A stretch of DNA of 64,000 bases from Isoptericola sediminis (GTDB taxonomy: Bacteria > Actinomycetota > Actinomycetes > Actinomycetales > Cellulomonadaceae). Shown here in pieces: positions 11,854-21,218 of the stretch. The notes beneath the pieces are model-generated. The model made no database searches and had not been told where the DNA came from. It worked only from the letters and a program-made list of their open reading frames with translations. Position 1 is the stretch's first letter, and each line of letters starts with the position of its first letter. The stretch spans positions 310,001 through 374,000 of the forward strand of contig NZ_JABFAJ010000024.1 of assembly GCF_013085345.1 (NCBI RefSeq), given 5' to 3'. Both the position numbers and the translations under genes were made by a program.

Positions 11854-12957
11854 TCAGGAGTGGGTGACCTCCACGGCCCGCTCCGCGACCCGGTGCAGGT
11901 CCCCGCCGGACTCGGCGAACCAGGCCCGCTGCTGCGCCGCGCCGCCACCGGTGGACCAGAGCCGGCCCAGCAGCTCGGTCACGGACTCCAGGTCGCCGGC
12001 GTCGACGAGCGCGTCGCGCACGTGCGCCACGAGCTGGCCGACGACGTCGTGCGCCGGGGCGGGGCGCCACGTCACCGGGGAGACCAGGTCCCCCTCCAGG
12101 CCGGACCGGCCGGCCCGCCAGGCCGCCGTGCGCAGGAGCTCGGGGTAGGTCTCCGTGACCTCGACGTCGTCGAGCGCCTCGCGGGCGGCCGTCTCGACCA
12201 GTCCTCGCGTCAGGGCGGCGAGCAGCGTCGCGGTGTCGGGGTGCAGGCAGACGTCGGCCACCCGGATCTCCACCGTCGGGTACTTCGGCGACAGCCGGGC
12301 GTCGAAGTGCACCATGCCGTGGTCGAGCACGGTGTCGGTGGCGACGATCGCGTCCACCGCGGCGTGGTAGGCCTCGGGCGTGCCGAACCGGCGCGTCGGG
12401 CCCGCCGTGGGCCAGCGGGCCCACACCTGGGAGCGGAAGCTCGCGTAGTCGCTGTCCTCGCCCTGCCAGTACGGGGAGTTGGTGCTCAGGGCGAGCAGCG
12501 TCGCCAGCCACGGACCGATCCGGTCCAGCACGGCCACGCCCTCCACCTCGTCGACCACGGAGACGTGGACGTGGCACCCGCTGGTGAGCTGCTCGCGCGC
12601 CGTCATGCCGAACGTGTGCCGGGCCTGCAGGTAACGCAGCCGCGACACCGTCGTGCCGGTGAAGGGCACCGGGGAGGTCGCCAGCGCGGCGACCCGCGCG
12701 TCCACGCGGTCGGCGGCGTCCTGAGCACGGGCGCGGCCCGCCCGGATCTCCTGCGCGAGCTCCTCGAGCGACGCCCGGGGGAGGGTGGCCGTCTCGAGCT
12801 GCTCCTCCATGAACTCCGGCTCCAGGGCGCCGGTGCCGCTCTCCCGGTTGTCGTTGCCCGACGCCGCCAACGCCTCGGCGGCCTTCGCCACCGGTGAGCC
12901 GTCCGGCCCGACGAGCAGGAACTCTTCCTCGACACCCATGGTGCGCGGTTCTGTCAT
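11854..12957 (-). CDS. YbdK-type carboxylate-amine ligase (glutamate-cysteine ligase 2 family)
   Basis: 367 residues from ATG 12957; the typical length for YbdK is about 370, which argues against the upstream start at 13014. Glutamine-synthetase-like fold signatures of the GCS2 family are present: MGVEEEFLLV at the N-terminus, SGCHVHVSVVDEVEGV, and PTVEIRVADVC. YbdK has weak gamma-glutamylcysteine ligase activity in vitro, and the physiological reaction in actinobacteria is unsettled. No clear Shine-Dalgarno sequence is visible. Confidence 0.88.
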   Translation of the reverse strand: MTEPRTMGVEEEFLLVGPDGSPVAKAAEALAASGNDNRESGTGALEPEFMEEQLETATLPRASLEELAQEIRAGRARAQDAADRVDARVAALATSPVPFTGTTVSRLRYLQARHTFGMTAREQLTSGCHVHVSVVDEVEGVAVLDRIGPWLATLLALSTNSPYWQGEDSDYASFRSQVWARWPTAGPTRRFGTPEAYHAAVDAIVATDTVLDHGMVHFDARLSPKYPTVEIRVADVCLHPDTATLLAALTRGLVETAAREALDDVEVTETYPELLRTAAWRAGRSGLEGDLVSPVTWRPAPAHDVVGQLVAHVRDALVDAGDLESVTELLGRLWSTGGGAAQQRAWFAESGGDLHRVAERAVEVTHS

Positions 12958-13064
12958 GTCGGCATCATGGTGCCCCCGCCGGTCGAGCGCGCGCCGAGAC
13001 GCCGACCCCGACACGTCAGGGTGGCGTCACCCGGCGTTCAGACGCTTCTGGTTGAACTGCGGTC

Positions 13065-13925
13065 ATGGGTCGCCCACGCACCACGCTCCCCGCACTGACC
13101 GTCCCGCTCGCCGCCTCGGTGACGGCGGGAGTCGCCGTCGTGGTGCTGCGCCGCCAGGCCGCGATCGCCCGCCGACGGATCGGGAAGGCCCTCGGCGAGG
13201 AGGTGCCGGACGCGGACCGCGTCTGGCGGGCCCGGTACCCGGGCGACCCCCTGGACCTGCTCGTGCTCGGCGACTCCGTCGCGGCAGGGCTCGGTGCCGA
13301 GCGACGCAAGGACACCCTGGGAGCCCGGATCGCCCGCGGGGCCGCCCAGCAGCTCCAGCGTCCCGTCCGCCTGCGCTGCGCCGCCGTGGTGGGTGCGGAG
13401 TCGTCGGCGCTGCGGACCCAGCTGGACGGGCTCGACGACGACTACCGGCCCGACGTGGCGGTCGTCGTCGTGGGCGGCAACGACGTCACCCACCGCGTAC
13501 CGGTCGCGACCTCCGTGCGACACCTGGTCGAGACGGTCGAGCGGCTGCAGGAGCGGGGCAGCGCCGTCGTCGTCGGCACCTGCCCCGACCTCGGGGCGCT
13601 GCGGCCGGTGCCGCAGCCGCTGCGGGCCCTCGGCTCGCGCGCCTCGCGGCAGCTCGCGGCCGCGCAGTCCGTGGCCGCCCGCCGGGCCGGGGCGCACACC
13701 GTGTCCCTGGCGGCGGTCGTCGGGCCCTTCTTCGTGTCCTCCCCGCAGGAGGCTTTCAGCCTCGACCGGTTCCACCCCAGCGCGCTCGGCTACCGGCGCA
13801 CGGCCGCGGCACTGGTGCCGTCGGTGCTGGTGGCGCTGGGGGAGCGGGCGGAGCTCCCGCCCGGGCACCGGCCGCCCGATCCGCTCGCCGGGACGGCGCG
13901 CCGCCGGTGGCGGCGCCCCGCGTAA
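13065..13925 (+). CDS. SGNH/GDSL-family hydrolase, membrane-anchored
   Basis: 286 residues. An N-terminal hydrophobic segment (about 8-28) is an uncleaved anchor or signal. The SGNH blocks are in order: block I LVLGDSVAAGLG with nucleophile Ser, block III VVVGGNDVTHR with Asn, and block V DRFHPSALGY with catalytic Asp and His. These are esterases or lipases of secreted or cell-surface type. The start is preceded by TGAACT and 6 nt, a weak version of the leaderless pattern. The HAD gene begins 9 nt after its stop. Confidence 0.87.
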   Translation: MGRPRTTLPALTVPLAASVTAGVAVVVLRRQAAIARRRIGKALGEEVPDADRVWRARYPGDPLDLLVLGDSVAAGLGAERRKDTLGARIARGAAQQLQRPVRLRCAAVVGAESSALRTQLDGLDDDYRPDVAVVVVGGNDVTHRVPVATSVRHLVETVERLQERGSAVVVGTCPDLGALRPVPQPLRALGSRASRQLAAAQSVAARRAGAHTVSLAAVVGPFFVSSPQEAFSLDRFHPSALGYRRTAAALVPSVLVALGERAELPPGHRPPDPLAGTARRRWRRPA

Positions 13926-13928
13926 CCT
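13923..13928 (+). promoter_or_regulatory. -10 box (TAACCT) of the HAD gene, leaderless
   Basis: TAACCT is followed by GCCGCC and ATG 13935. The box overlaps the stop codon of the SGNH gene. Confidence 0.6.
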
Positions 13929-13934
13929 GCCGCC

Positions 13935-14621
13935 ATGATCTGGCTCCTGGACCTGGACAACACGCTCGTCTCCCGGGACGCGGCCTTCGCCGCCTGGGCG
14001 GCGCGCGCGGTGGCCGACGACGGCGGGACGGACGACGACCTGGCCGCGATCGTCGCCGCCGACGACGGCGGCTTCGCGCCCAAGGCCGACGTCGCCCGCG
14101 AGCTGATCGCGCGGCTCGGGTGGGCCGACGACGTCCCGGCGGCGGTCGACCGCTTCCGGGCCGGCATCCGCGACCACGTCCGCGCCTACGACGGCGTGCT
14201 CGACGACCTCGACGCCCTGCGCGCCGGCGGGGACCGGGTGGCCGTGGTGACCAACGGCGTCTCGCACCAGCAGCGCGGCAAGATCGACCGGTGCGGCGTC
14301 GAGGCCCGTGTCGACGCGATCGTCGTCTCCGGGGAGGAGGGCGTCGAGAAGCCCGACCCCGCGCTGCTCGAGATCGCGCTGGAGCGGCTCGGTGCGGCCG
14401 ACGCCGACCGGGACCGGGTGTGGATGGTCGGGGACGCCGGGCACGCCGACGTCGCCGCCGGGCGGGCCGCCGGCACGCGCACGGGCTGGGTGTCGCACGG
14501 ACGCCGCTGGGACGTCGCCCACGGCGACGCGCCGGACGTGGCCGCGGCGACGACGCGCGAGGTGCTCGCCGCCGCGCGTGCCGCTCAACCGGACAGCCGC
14601 TCGGCGCAGGGTCTAGTCTGA
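13935..14621 (+). CDS. HAD superfamily hydrolase
   Basis: 228 residues with all four haloacid dehalogenase motifs: I DLDNTLVS, II VVTNGVS, III the Lys in GVEKPDPA, IV WMVGDAGHADVAAG. The cap is small and helical (type C1), as in YjjG- or Gph-like phosphatases acting on small phosphate esters. The substrate is not predictable. It has its own leaderless promoter and is followed by a hairpin starting at its stop codon. Confidence 0.9.
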   Translation: MIWLLDLDNTLVSRDAAFAAWAARAVADDGGTDDDLAAIVAADDGGFAPKADVARELIARLGWADDVPAAVDRFRAGIRDHVRAYDGVLDDLDALRAGGDRVAVVTNGVSHQQRGKIDRCGVEARVDAIVVSGEEGVEKPDPALLEIALERLGAADADRDRVWMVGDAGHADVAAGRAAGTRTGWVSHGRRWDVAHGDAPDVAAATTREVLAAARAAQPDSRSAQGLV

Positions 14622-14649
14622 GGGTGGGCGGTGCGTCCCGCCCCACCCT
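14621..14649. terminator. Hairpin after the HAD gene
   Basis: AGGGTGGGCGG pairs with CCGCCCCACCCT (one bulged C) around a 6-nt loop, directly at the stop codon. The following 150 bases up to 14800 show no gene. Confidence 0.6.
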
Positions 14650-14800
14650 CTCCCCGGTGCTCGCGCCACCGGGACCGCCTGGTGCGGTGAGGGCAAAGGG
14701 GACCTCGAGTGCTCGACGCGTCGCACAGGACACCCGTGTTCCGGTGCGGCATCGCGGGCGCGAGCCGCTGGTGGCGCACCCGCGAGCACGAGGAGTCCTC

Positions 14801-15505
14801 ATGACCTCCCAGGAATCGTTCAAGCGCCGCGTCCGCGAGCGGATGGCACGCACCGGCGAGCGGTACGCGGCCGCGCGCCGCTCCCTGCTCACGGAACCGC
14901 CCGGCACCTCGTCGGGGTGGGTCAGCGAGCCGGAGCTGTCCGACGAACGCGTCCGTGACGCCACCGGGCTCGGCTGGGACGAGTGGGTCGCCCGGATCGA
15001 CGCCGGCCCCGGCCGCTCCGCCTCCCACCCCGAGATCGCCGCATGGGTGACCGAGCACGCCGCCTTCTCCGGCTGGTGGGTGCAGACGGTGACGGTCGGC
15101 TACGAGCGCATCACCGGCATCCGGCTGCCGGGCCAGATGCCGGACGGCACGTTCACGGTGAGCCGGTCCCGGACGCTGGACGTCGACCGCGAGACGGTGC
15201 GGGCCCGGCTGCTGGACGACGGCGGACCCGACACCCTGGTGCCCGGCCTGGCGCTCACGGCGCGATCCCGTCCCGGGGTGAAGAGCCCCCGCTTCACGGT
15301 GACCGAGTCCGGTCCGGACGGCGAGGCGGACCGGGGGATGCTCATGTTGTCGACGGACGTCGTCGGGCAGCGGTGCCGCGTGACGGTCACGCACGAGCGC
15401 ATCGGCACGCCGGCCGAGGCCGAGCAGTGGAAGAAGTTCTGGGCCGAGTGGCTCGTCACCGTGGCCGACGAGCTCGGCGCGGACGGCGGCGACCCGGCCC
15501 GCTGA
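14801..15505 (+). CDS. SRPBCC/AHSA1-like protein
   Basis: 234 residues from ATG 14801, with AGGAG 5 nt upstream; the frame is open far upstream but without a plausible start. Residues 1-30 are a basic helix (SFKRRVRERMARTGERYAAA). Residues 40-110 contain the W-rich segment HAAFSGWWVQTVTVGYERI seen in DUF4287-like proteins. The C-terminal half looks like a START/SRPBCC fold ending WKKFWAEWLVTVADEL. Such proteins bind hydrophobic ligands; no ligand can be named. Confidence 0.75.
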   Translation: MTSQESFKRRVRERMARTGERYAAARRSLLTEPPGTSSGWVSEPELSDERVRDATGLGWDEWVARIDAGPGRSASHPEIAAWVTEHAAFSGWWVQTVTVGYERITGIRLPGQMPDGTFTVSRSRTLDVDRETVRARLLDDGGPDTLVPGLALTARSRPGVKSPRFTVTESGPDGEADRGMLMLSTDVVGQRCRVTVTHERIGTPAEAEQWKKFWAEWLVTVADELGADGGDPAR

Positions 15506-15516
15506 CGGCCCCGGAC

Positions 15517-15560
15517 GCACCGGAGGCCCGGTCCCGACGTCGGGACCGGGCCTCCGGTGC
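15517..15560. terminator. Strong bidirectional terminator
   Basis: A perfect 20-bp stem (15517-15536 with 15541-15560) closes on an ACGT loop. It lies between the converging SRPBCC gene (+) and the FadB-like gene (-). Confidence 0.85.
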
Positions 15561-15598
15561 ATCTCACCCGGGAGAGGGCGGTGTCAGGTGACCTCGGC

Positions 15599-17752
15599 TC
15601 AGGCGGAGCCCCCGGGGACGTTGGCGACGCCGTCCGGCAGCAGGCGGCGGCCCAGCACCTTCTCGCTGTAGCCGGTGCGGTCCAGGTACGGCGTGATGCC
15701 GCCCGTGTGGAAGCCCCACCCGGCGCCCAGGATCATGCACAGGTCGATCTGCGAGGGGTCGGCGACGACGTTCTCGGACAGCATGTGCCCGATCTCCACG
15801 GTCAGGGCCGTGAGCACCGAGTCCAGCACGCCGTCGGCGTCGAGCACCGGCGTGCCCGCCCGACCCTCCGAGCCGGCCGGCAGCGCCTCGCCGAACACCG
15901 ACTGGATCGCCGGGTCGACGGGCTTGGGCAGCCCGCGGCCGGGGGCGTCCTGCACCACGCGGGTGCCGTCGGCGACGATCTTCTCCAGACCGGGGGACTG
16001 GGGGAACCGGTCGCCGAGGTCCTCGCGCAGCGAGGTCAGCACGTGCAGGCCGACGGCGGGGCCGACGAGGTCGAAGAGCTCGAACGTCGGCATCGGGAAC
16101 CCGAGCGGGGAGAGCGCCGTGTCCGCGACCTCGACCGAGGTGCCGTTCTCGACGGCCTCGACGACCTTGCCCATGACGAGCACGAGCAGGCGGTTCACGA
16201 CGAAGCCCGGACGGTCCGCGACGAGCACGGCCGTCTTGCGCAGCTTCTTGGTGATGGCGAACGCCGTGGCCAGGGCCTCGTCCGAGGTGTGCTCGGCGTT
16301 GACGACCTCGACCAGCGGCATCTGGGCCACCGGGTTGAAGAAGTGGATGCCGACCACGCGCTCCGGGTGGCGCAGGTCGGAGGCCATCTCGGTGATCGAC
16401 AGCGCCGAGGTGTTCGTGGCCAGGATCGTGTCCTCGCCGACGATCTCCTCGAGCTCCGCGAACACCTTCTTCTTCAGGCCCATGACCTCGGTGACGGCCT
16501 CGACGACGACGTCGCAGGAGGCGAACTCGGAGATCTCGGTGGTGCCCGAGATGCTGGCGACGATGCGGTCGCCGACCTCCGGCTTCATCCGGCCGCGGCC
16601 GACGAGCTTCTCGACGGTGGACCGGACGTAGCCCAGCCCCTTCTCGACACGCTCGGTGTCCAGGTCGCGCATGACGACCGGGACGCCCAGGCGCTGCGAG
16701 ACGAGCAGGGCGATCTGGGCGGCCATGAGACCGGCACCGACGATGCCGACCCGCGTCACCGGCTTCGCCAGCGACTTGTCCGGGGCGCCCTTCGGCTTCT
16801 TGCCCGCGGACGTGAGCTGGAACGCGTACACGCTGGAGCGCATCTCGTCGCTCATGGCGAGGTCGGCCAGGGCCTCGTCCTCGGCGACGAAAGCCTCCTC
16901 GCGCGAGGCGTCGCGGGCACCGGCGAGCAGGTCCAGCGCCCGGTACGGCGCGGGGCGGGACCCGTTGATCACCGCGTCGAGACGCTCGCGCGTGCCCTGC
17001 ACGACGGCGTCCCACACGGGCTGCGGGTCGAGCTCGCGACGCTCGACGGTGACCTCGCCGGCCACGACGCCCGCGGCCCAGGCCAGAGACCGCTCGAGGA
17101 AGTCGGCGGCCTCGAACTGCGCGTCGACGAGGCCCATCTCGAGCGCCTCGGCGGGCTTGAACGGCTTGTTGGCCATCGGCCGCGTGAGGATGACGTCGAC
17201 GGCCTTCTCGATGCCGATCAGACGCGGCACGAGGTAGGCACCGCCCCAGCCGGGCACGAGGCCGAGCGCGGTCTCGGGCAGGCCGAGCGCGGCGGCGTCG
17301 GAGGCCACGGTGCGGTAGTCGCAGTTGAGCGCGATCTCCAGGCCGCCGCCCAGCGCGAGGCCGTTGACGAACGCGAAGGTCGGCACGCCCATCGTGTGCA
17401 GCAGCTCGTAGGCGGCGTGACCCGCGCGGCCCAGCTCGAGCGCCTGGTCGTGGGAGGTCACGGCGCTGACGCCGAGCAGGTCGGCGCCGGCGGCCAGGAA
17501 GTACGGCTTGCCGGTGATGCCGACGGCGGCGATCTCGCCGGCGGCCGCGCGCTCCTGCTGGGTGCGCAGGGCGGCGGTCAGCTCGGCCAGACCCTCCGGC
17601 CCGAGGGTGCTCGGCTTGGTGTGGTCGAGCCCGTTGTCGAGGGTGACCAGCGCCAGGGTGCCCTGGCCGCCGGGCAGCTCCACGTCGCGGACGAGGGAGT
17701 GGGTGACGCGCTCGGCCCGGGGTTCGCGGGTCTCGGTCGTGGTGTCGGTCAT
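15599..17752 (-). CDS. Bifunctional enoyl-CoA hydratase / 3-hydroxyacyl-CoA dehydrogenase (FadB-like)
   Basis: 717 residues. The N-terminal crotonase domain (about 20-210) has the oxyanion segment NGLALGGGLEIALNCDYR and the second catalytic region LPETALGLVPGWGG. The dehydrogenase NAD domain follows from about 315 (VGIVGAGLMAAQIALL), with VGIHFFNPVAQMPLVEV and two C-terminal helical domains. It performs hydration and NAD-dependent oxidation in beta-oxidation of fatty acids. ATG 17752 is 5 nt after the thiolase stop, so both subunits of a trifunctional-type complex are made from one operon. Confidence 0.94.
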   Translation of the reverse strand: MTDTTTETREPRAERVTHSLVRDVELPGGQGTLALVTLDNGLDHTKPSTLGPEGLAELTAALRTQQERAAAGEIAAVGITGKPYFLAAGADLLGVSAVTSHDQALELGRAGHAAYELLHTMGVPTFAFVNGLALGGGLEIALNCDYRTVASDAAALGLPETALGLVPGWGGAYLVPRLIGIEKAVDVILTRPMANKPFKPAEALEMGLVDAQFEAADFLERSLAWAAGVVAGEVTVERRELDPQPVWDAVVQGTRERLDAVINGSRPAPYRALDLLAGARDASREEAFVAEDEALADLAMSDEMRSSVYAFQLTSAGKKPKGAPDKSLAKPVTRVGIVGAGLMAAQIALLVSQRLGVPVVMRDLDTERVEKGLGYVRSTVEKLVGRGRMKPEVGDRIVASISGTTEISEFASCDVVVEAVTEVMGLKKKVFAELEEIVGEDTILATNTSALSITEMASDLRHPERVVGIHFFNPVAQMPLVEVVNAEHTSDEALATAFAITKKLRKTAVLVADRPGFVVNRLLVLVMGKVVEAVENGTSVEVADTALSPLGFPMPTFELFDLVGPAVGLHVLTSLREDLGDRFPQSPGLEKIVADGTRVVQDAPGRGLPKPVDPAIQSVFGEALPAGSEGRAGTPVLDADGVLDSVLTALTVEIGHMLSENVVADPSQIDLCMILGAGWGFHTGGITPYLDRTGYSEKVLGRRLLPDGVANVPGGSA

Positions 17753-17757
17753 CGTGC

Positions 17758-19029
17758 TCAGCCCTCCGTGGTGGTCGGGACGTGGCCGGAGTAGTCGGCG
17801 TGGTGGGGGTTCTCCCAGATGACGGTGCCGCCCTGGCCCAGGCCGACGCACATCGTCGTCATGCCGTACCGGACCTCGGGGTGCTGGGCGAACTGGCGCG
17901 CGAGCTGGGTCATCAGACGCACGCCGGAGCTGGCCAGCGGGTGGCCGACGGCGATGGCTCCGCCGTAGCTGTTGACGCGCTCGTCGTCGTCGGCGATGCC
18001 GTAGTGGTCCAGGAAGCTGAGCACCTGCACGGCGAAGGCCTCGTTGATCTCGAACAGGCCGATGTCGTCGATGGTCAGCCCCGCCTGGGCGAGCGCCTTG
18101 TCGGTGGCCGGGACCGGCCCGTAGCCCATGATCTCGGCCGGGACGCCGGCGAAGGCGTAGGACACCATGCGCATCGCGGCGGGCAGGCCGAGCTCCTCGG
18201 CGGTGTCGCCGGCGGCGAGCAGCGAGACGGTGGCGCCGTCGGTCAGCGGGGACGCGTTGCCCGCGGTGACCCGACCGCCGGGGCGGAACGGCGTCTTGAG
18301 GTCGGCGATGCCCTCCATCGTGGTGCCGGGGCGGGGGAGCTCGTCCTCGGTGGCCAGGCCCCAGCCCTTCTCGGCGGACCGGACGGCGATCGGCACGATC
18401 TCCGGGCCGATGTCGCCGTTCGCCACGGCCTTGGCGTACTTGGCCTGCGTGTTGACGGCGTAGGCGTCGGCACGCTCCTTGGTCAGGTGCGGGAACTTGT
18501 CGTGCAGGTTCTCCGCGGTGACGCCCATGTTGAGCGCCTCGGGGTCGACCAGCTTCTCCGCGAGGAAGCGGGGGTTGGGGTCGGCGTCGAGGCCCATCGG
18601 GTGCCGGCCCATGTGCTCCACACCGCCGGCGACGACGACGTCGGCAGAGCCCATGGCGATGCCCGCCGCGGTGGTCGTCACGGCGGTCATGCCGCCGGCG
18701 CACATGCGGTCGATCGCGTAGCCGGGGACCGACGTCGGCAGGCCCGCGAGGAGCGCGACGGTCCGGCCCAGCGTGAGGCCCTGGTCGCCCTGCTGCGTCG
18801 TGGCGGCGATGGCGACCTCGTCGATGCGCTCGACGGGCAGCTCGGGGTGACGGCGCAGCAGCTCGCGCAGCGCCTTGACGACGAGGTCGTCGGCGCGCGT
18901 CTCGGCCAGCAGGCCGTCGGGCCGGGCCTTGCCGAAGGGGGTGCGCACACCCTCGACGAAGACGACGTCGCGCAGGGCGCGACGGGCCGGGTCTCGGGTG
19001 GTGCCGGGGGCCTGGGGGGCCACGGTCAT
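17758..19029 (-). CDS. Acetyl-CoA C-acyltransferase (3-ketoacyl-CoA thiolase, FadA-like)
   Basis: 423 residues from ATG 19029. Thiolase residues are all present: nucleophilic Cys in DRMCAGGMTAV, NEAFA, His in GGAIAVGHPLASSG and the second Cys in TTMCVGLGQGG. It performs the thiolytic step of beta-oxidation, releasing acetyl-CoA. It is first in a two-gene operon with the FadB-like gene. The 181-bp upstream region holds an 8-bp-arm palindrome at 19157-19173 that could be an operator. Confidence 0.94.
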   Translation of the reverse strand: MTVAPQAPGTTRDPARRALRDVVFVEGVRTPFGKARPDGLLAETRADDLVVKALRELLRRHPELPVERIDEVAIAATTQQGDQGLTLGRTVALLAGLPTSVPGYAIDRMCAGGMTAVTTTAAGIAMGSADVVVAGGVEHMGRHPMGLDADPNPRFLAEKLVDPEALNMGVTAENLHDKFPHLTKERADAYAVNTQAKYAKAVANGDIGPEIVPIAVRSAEKGWGLATEDELPRPGTTMEGIADLKTPFRPGGRVTAGNASPLTDGATVSLLAAGDTAEELGLPAAMRMVSYAFAGVPAEIMGYGPVPATDKALAQAGLTIDDIGLFEINEAFAVQVLSFLDHYGIADDDERVNSYGGAIAVGHPLASSGVRLMTQLARQFAQHPEVRYGMTTMCVGLGQGGTVIWENPHHADYSGHVPTTTEG

Positions 19030-19156
19030 GGCAGCTCCGTCCGTTGCGGGGGATCGGTTCCGACGGTGCCGGGGAGCATCGTCGCTCGGGTGCCGCGGCG
19101 GATCACGCCGAGCACAGGTACACGCTACCGCGAGTACTACGAAGAGCATAGACCAC

Positions 19157-19173
19157 CTGAGACCCGGTCTCAG
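19157..19173. promoter_or_regulatory. Palindrome upstream of the beta-oxidation operon
   Basis: CTGAGACC-C-GGTCTCAG is an interrupted perfect palindrome with a 1-nt centre. It is 128 nt before the thiolase start and 38 nt after the RNase D stop. It may be an operator for a TetR-type fatty-acid regulator or part of the RNase D terminator; the sequence alone cannot decide. Confidence 0.4.
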
Positions 19174-19210
19174 ACGGCGGGCGGGCGGGCCGGCCCGTGG
19201 GCCGCGCCGG

Positions 19211-20437
19211 TCAGGCGTCGGCGAAACCGCGCGCGAACCGCTCCGCCACCAGACCGATCTGCCACTCCCGGGCACGCCGTCCGCGCAGGAATTCTGCGAT
19301 CTCCTCGGCACCCGCGGGCTCCGGCGGCGACCAGCACAGGCGGCGCATCGCGTCGGGCTGCAGCAGGTTCTCGGCCGGGACGTCGTGGGTGTCAGAGAGC
19401 TCGGCCACGATCGCCCGCGCCGCGTCCAGGCGCCGGGCTGCGACGGGGTCTCTGTCGGCCCAGGTGCGCGGCTGCGGCGGTCCGTCGGTGCGCGGCCCCC
19501 GGATCGCGGGCAGCTCGGCGTCGGGCAGGGCCAGCGCGGTGTCGATCGCGCGCTGCCAGGTCGTGATCCGTCGTCGGGCGCCCTTGGTGGCGAACTCCGG
19601 CACCGCCGCCAGCTGCCCGGCCGTGCGCGGCATCGCGCGCGCCGCGGCGACGATCGCGCGGTCCGGCAGCACCCGGCCCGGCGAGACGTCGCGCTCGCGG
19701 GCGTTGCGGTCACGGGCCTCCCACAGCGCCCGCACGACCGCCAGGCCGCGGCGGTTCTTCACCGTGTGCGTCCCCGAGGTGCGGCGCCACGGGTCCGGCC
19801 GCGGGGCCGGCGGCGGCAGGGTGCGCACGTGCTCGAACTCCTGGGCGGCCCACTCGGCCTTGCCCGCCTCCTCGAGACGCGCGGCGAGCACGTCGCGGAC
19901 CTCGACCAGCACCTCGACGTCGAGCGCCGCGTACCGGAGCCAGTCCACGGGCAGCGGGCGCGTCGACCAGTCGACCGCGGAGTGCTCCTTGGCGAGGCCG
20001 AGGCCGAGGGTGTCGGCGACGACGGCCGCGAGGCCCACGCGCGGCAGGTTCAGCAGCCGGGCGGCCAGCTCGGTGTCGAAGATCCGCGGCGGCCGCAGCC
20101 CGTGCTCGGCCAGTCCCGGCAGGTCCTGGGAGGCCGCGTGCAGCACCCACTCGACCGGTCCGACGGCGTCCGCGACCGCCGACAGGTCCGGCAGCGTCAC
20201 CGGGTCCAGCAGCGCGGTCCCCGCGCCCTCGCGGCGCAGCTGCACGAGGTAGGTGGCCTGGCCGTACCGGTACCCGGAGGCCCGCTCGGCGTCGGCCGCC
20301 ACCGGGCCCGACCCGGCACCGAACGCGGTGACGACGCGGTCCAGGGACCGCGGGGTGGAGACGACCTCGCCGACCCCGTCGGCCGGTTCGGACAGGGGGA
20401 CGACGCCGGGGTCGGCCTGGGTCACGCCGGAGCTCAT
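19211..20437 (-). CDS. rnd: Ribonuclease D (HRDC-containing 3'-5' exonuclease)
   Basis: 408 residues. The DEDD exonuclease domain covers about residues 30-200: first Asp-Glu pair in VAADAERASGYRYGQ, Asp in HAASQDLPGL, and YAALDVEVL with the last Tyr/Asp. An HRDC domain follows near 230-310 (NRRGLAVVRALWEARDRNA). It trims structured RNA 3' ends such as tRNA precursors. ATG 20437 overlaps the DUF3000 stop (ATGA), an arrangement commonly seen in actinobacteria. Confidence 0.93.
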   Translation of the reverse strand: MSSGVTQADPGVVPLSEPADGVGEVVSTPRSLDRVVTAFGAGSGPVAADAERASGYRYGQATYLVQLRREGAGTALLDPVTLPDLSAVADAVGPVEWVLHAASQDLPGLAEHGLRPPRIFDTELAARLLNLPRVGLAAVVADTLGLGLAKEHSAVDWSTRPLPVDWLRYAALDVEVLVEVRDVLAARLEEAGKAEWAAQEFEHVRTLPPPAPRPDPWRRTSGTHTVKNRRGLAVVRALWEARDRNARERDVSPGRVLPDRAIVAAARAMPRTAGQLAAVPEFATKGARRRITTWQRAIDTALALPDAELPAIRGPRTDGPPQPRTWADRDPVAARRLDAARAIVAELSDTHDVPAENLLQPDAMRRLCWSPPEPAGAEEIAEFLRGRRAREWQIGLVAERFARGFADA

Positions 20438-21015
20438 GGCTCCACGGTACGGCGTCGCACGTCCAGGGCCGTCACGCCGTCGGGCAGCGGGGGCAGGCCG
20501 CCGGCCGTCGACATCAGATCCGCCCAGACCTCCAGGTGCGCCCCCAGGTCGGTGTCGGTCGGCGTCCAGGAGGCCCGGATCTCCAGGTCCACCGCGTCCG
20601 GCGTGCGCGCCAGCGCCCCGTAGCTCTGCGAGAGCACCCGGGTGACCGTCCCGCCGGTCGCGATCGCTCCCACCTGCGCCGACTCGAGGTTCTCGGTCAC
20701 CCAGGTCCAGGCGACGTCGCCGAGCATCTCGTCCCCGGCCAGCTCCGGCTCGAGCTCGGCGCGCACCAGGGTCACGACCCGGAAGTCGCCGCGCCACTGG
20801 TCCTGCCCCGCGGGGTCGTGCAGGACGACGAAACGTCCGGTGGCCAGCTCGACCCCGCCGCTGATGACCTCGCCCTCCAGCGCCAGGCTGTACGGCGCCA
20901 CACGTCGCGGCCCGGGGATCTCGGACAGCCGGACCTCGGGGCGGGTGCGACGGCCGCGCAGCGACGCCAGCGCGGCGGCGAAGCGCCCCGGGACCTCCGG
21001 CGGGGAAGCAGTCAC
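20434..21015 (-). CDS. DUF3000 domain protein
   Basis: 193 residues. The conserved DUF3000 features are visible: RPEVRLSEIPGPRRVAPYS near the N-terminus, a WRGDFRVVTLVRAELEPE segment, TWVTENLES and a C-terminal ALDVRRR. The family is actinobacterial and uncharacterised; its constant position before RNase D suggests an RNA-linked role, which is inference. GTG 21015 was chosen because TACGGT lies exactly 6 nt upstream, which makes a leaderless start likely. Confidence 0.82.
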   Translation of the reverse strand: MTASPPEVPGRFAAALASLRGRRTRPEVRLSEIPGPRRVAPYSLALEGEVISGGVELATGRFVVLHDPAGQDQWRGDFRVVTLVRAELEPELAGDEMLGDVAWTWVTENLESAQVGAIATGGTVTRVLSQSYGALARTPDAVDLEIRASWTPTDTDLGAHLEVWADLMSTAGGLPPLPDGVTALDVRRRTVEP

Positions 21016-21021
21016 CCTGTC

Positions 21022-21027
21022 ACCGTA
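21022..21027 (-). promoter_or_regulatory. -10 box (TACGGT) of the DUF3000-rnd operon, leaderless
   Basis: TACGGT on the minus strand, then GACAGG, then GTG 21015. Confidence 0.55.
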
Positions 21028-21218
21028 CGCCGGGCGGGGCGCCGCGCGGGGCCGACGTGCCGGACGGGCCCGTCCCGTCGTCGCCGGCCCGCCGGCGCGT
21101 GTCCGGATCGCGGCACGCCGACCTGCCCCGCGTGCCGTCCGACTAGGCTGTTCTCGGCCTGGCGGGTGACCGACGGAGTGTTCGCCCGGGAACGACCTCC
21201 ACGAGGAAGCAGGAAGCA

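Noticed and set aside
11854-13014. Longer YbdK-type protein starting at 13014
   Set aside because: The extra 19 residues are Arg/Ser-rich and unlike the family start; ATG 12957 gives the usual N-terminus and length.
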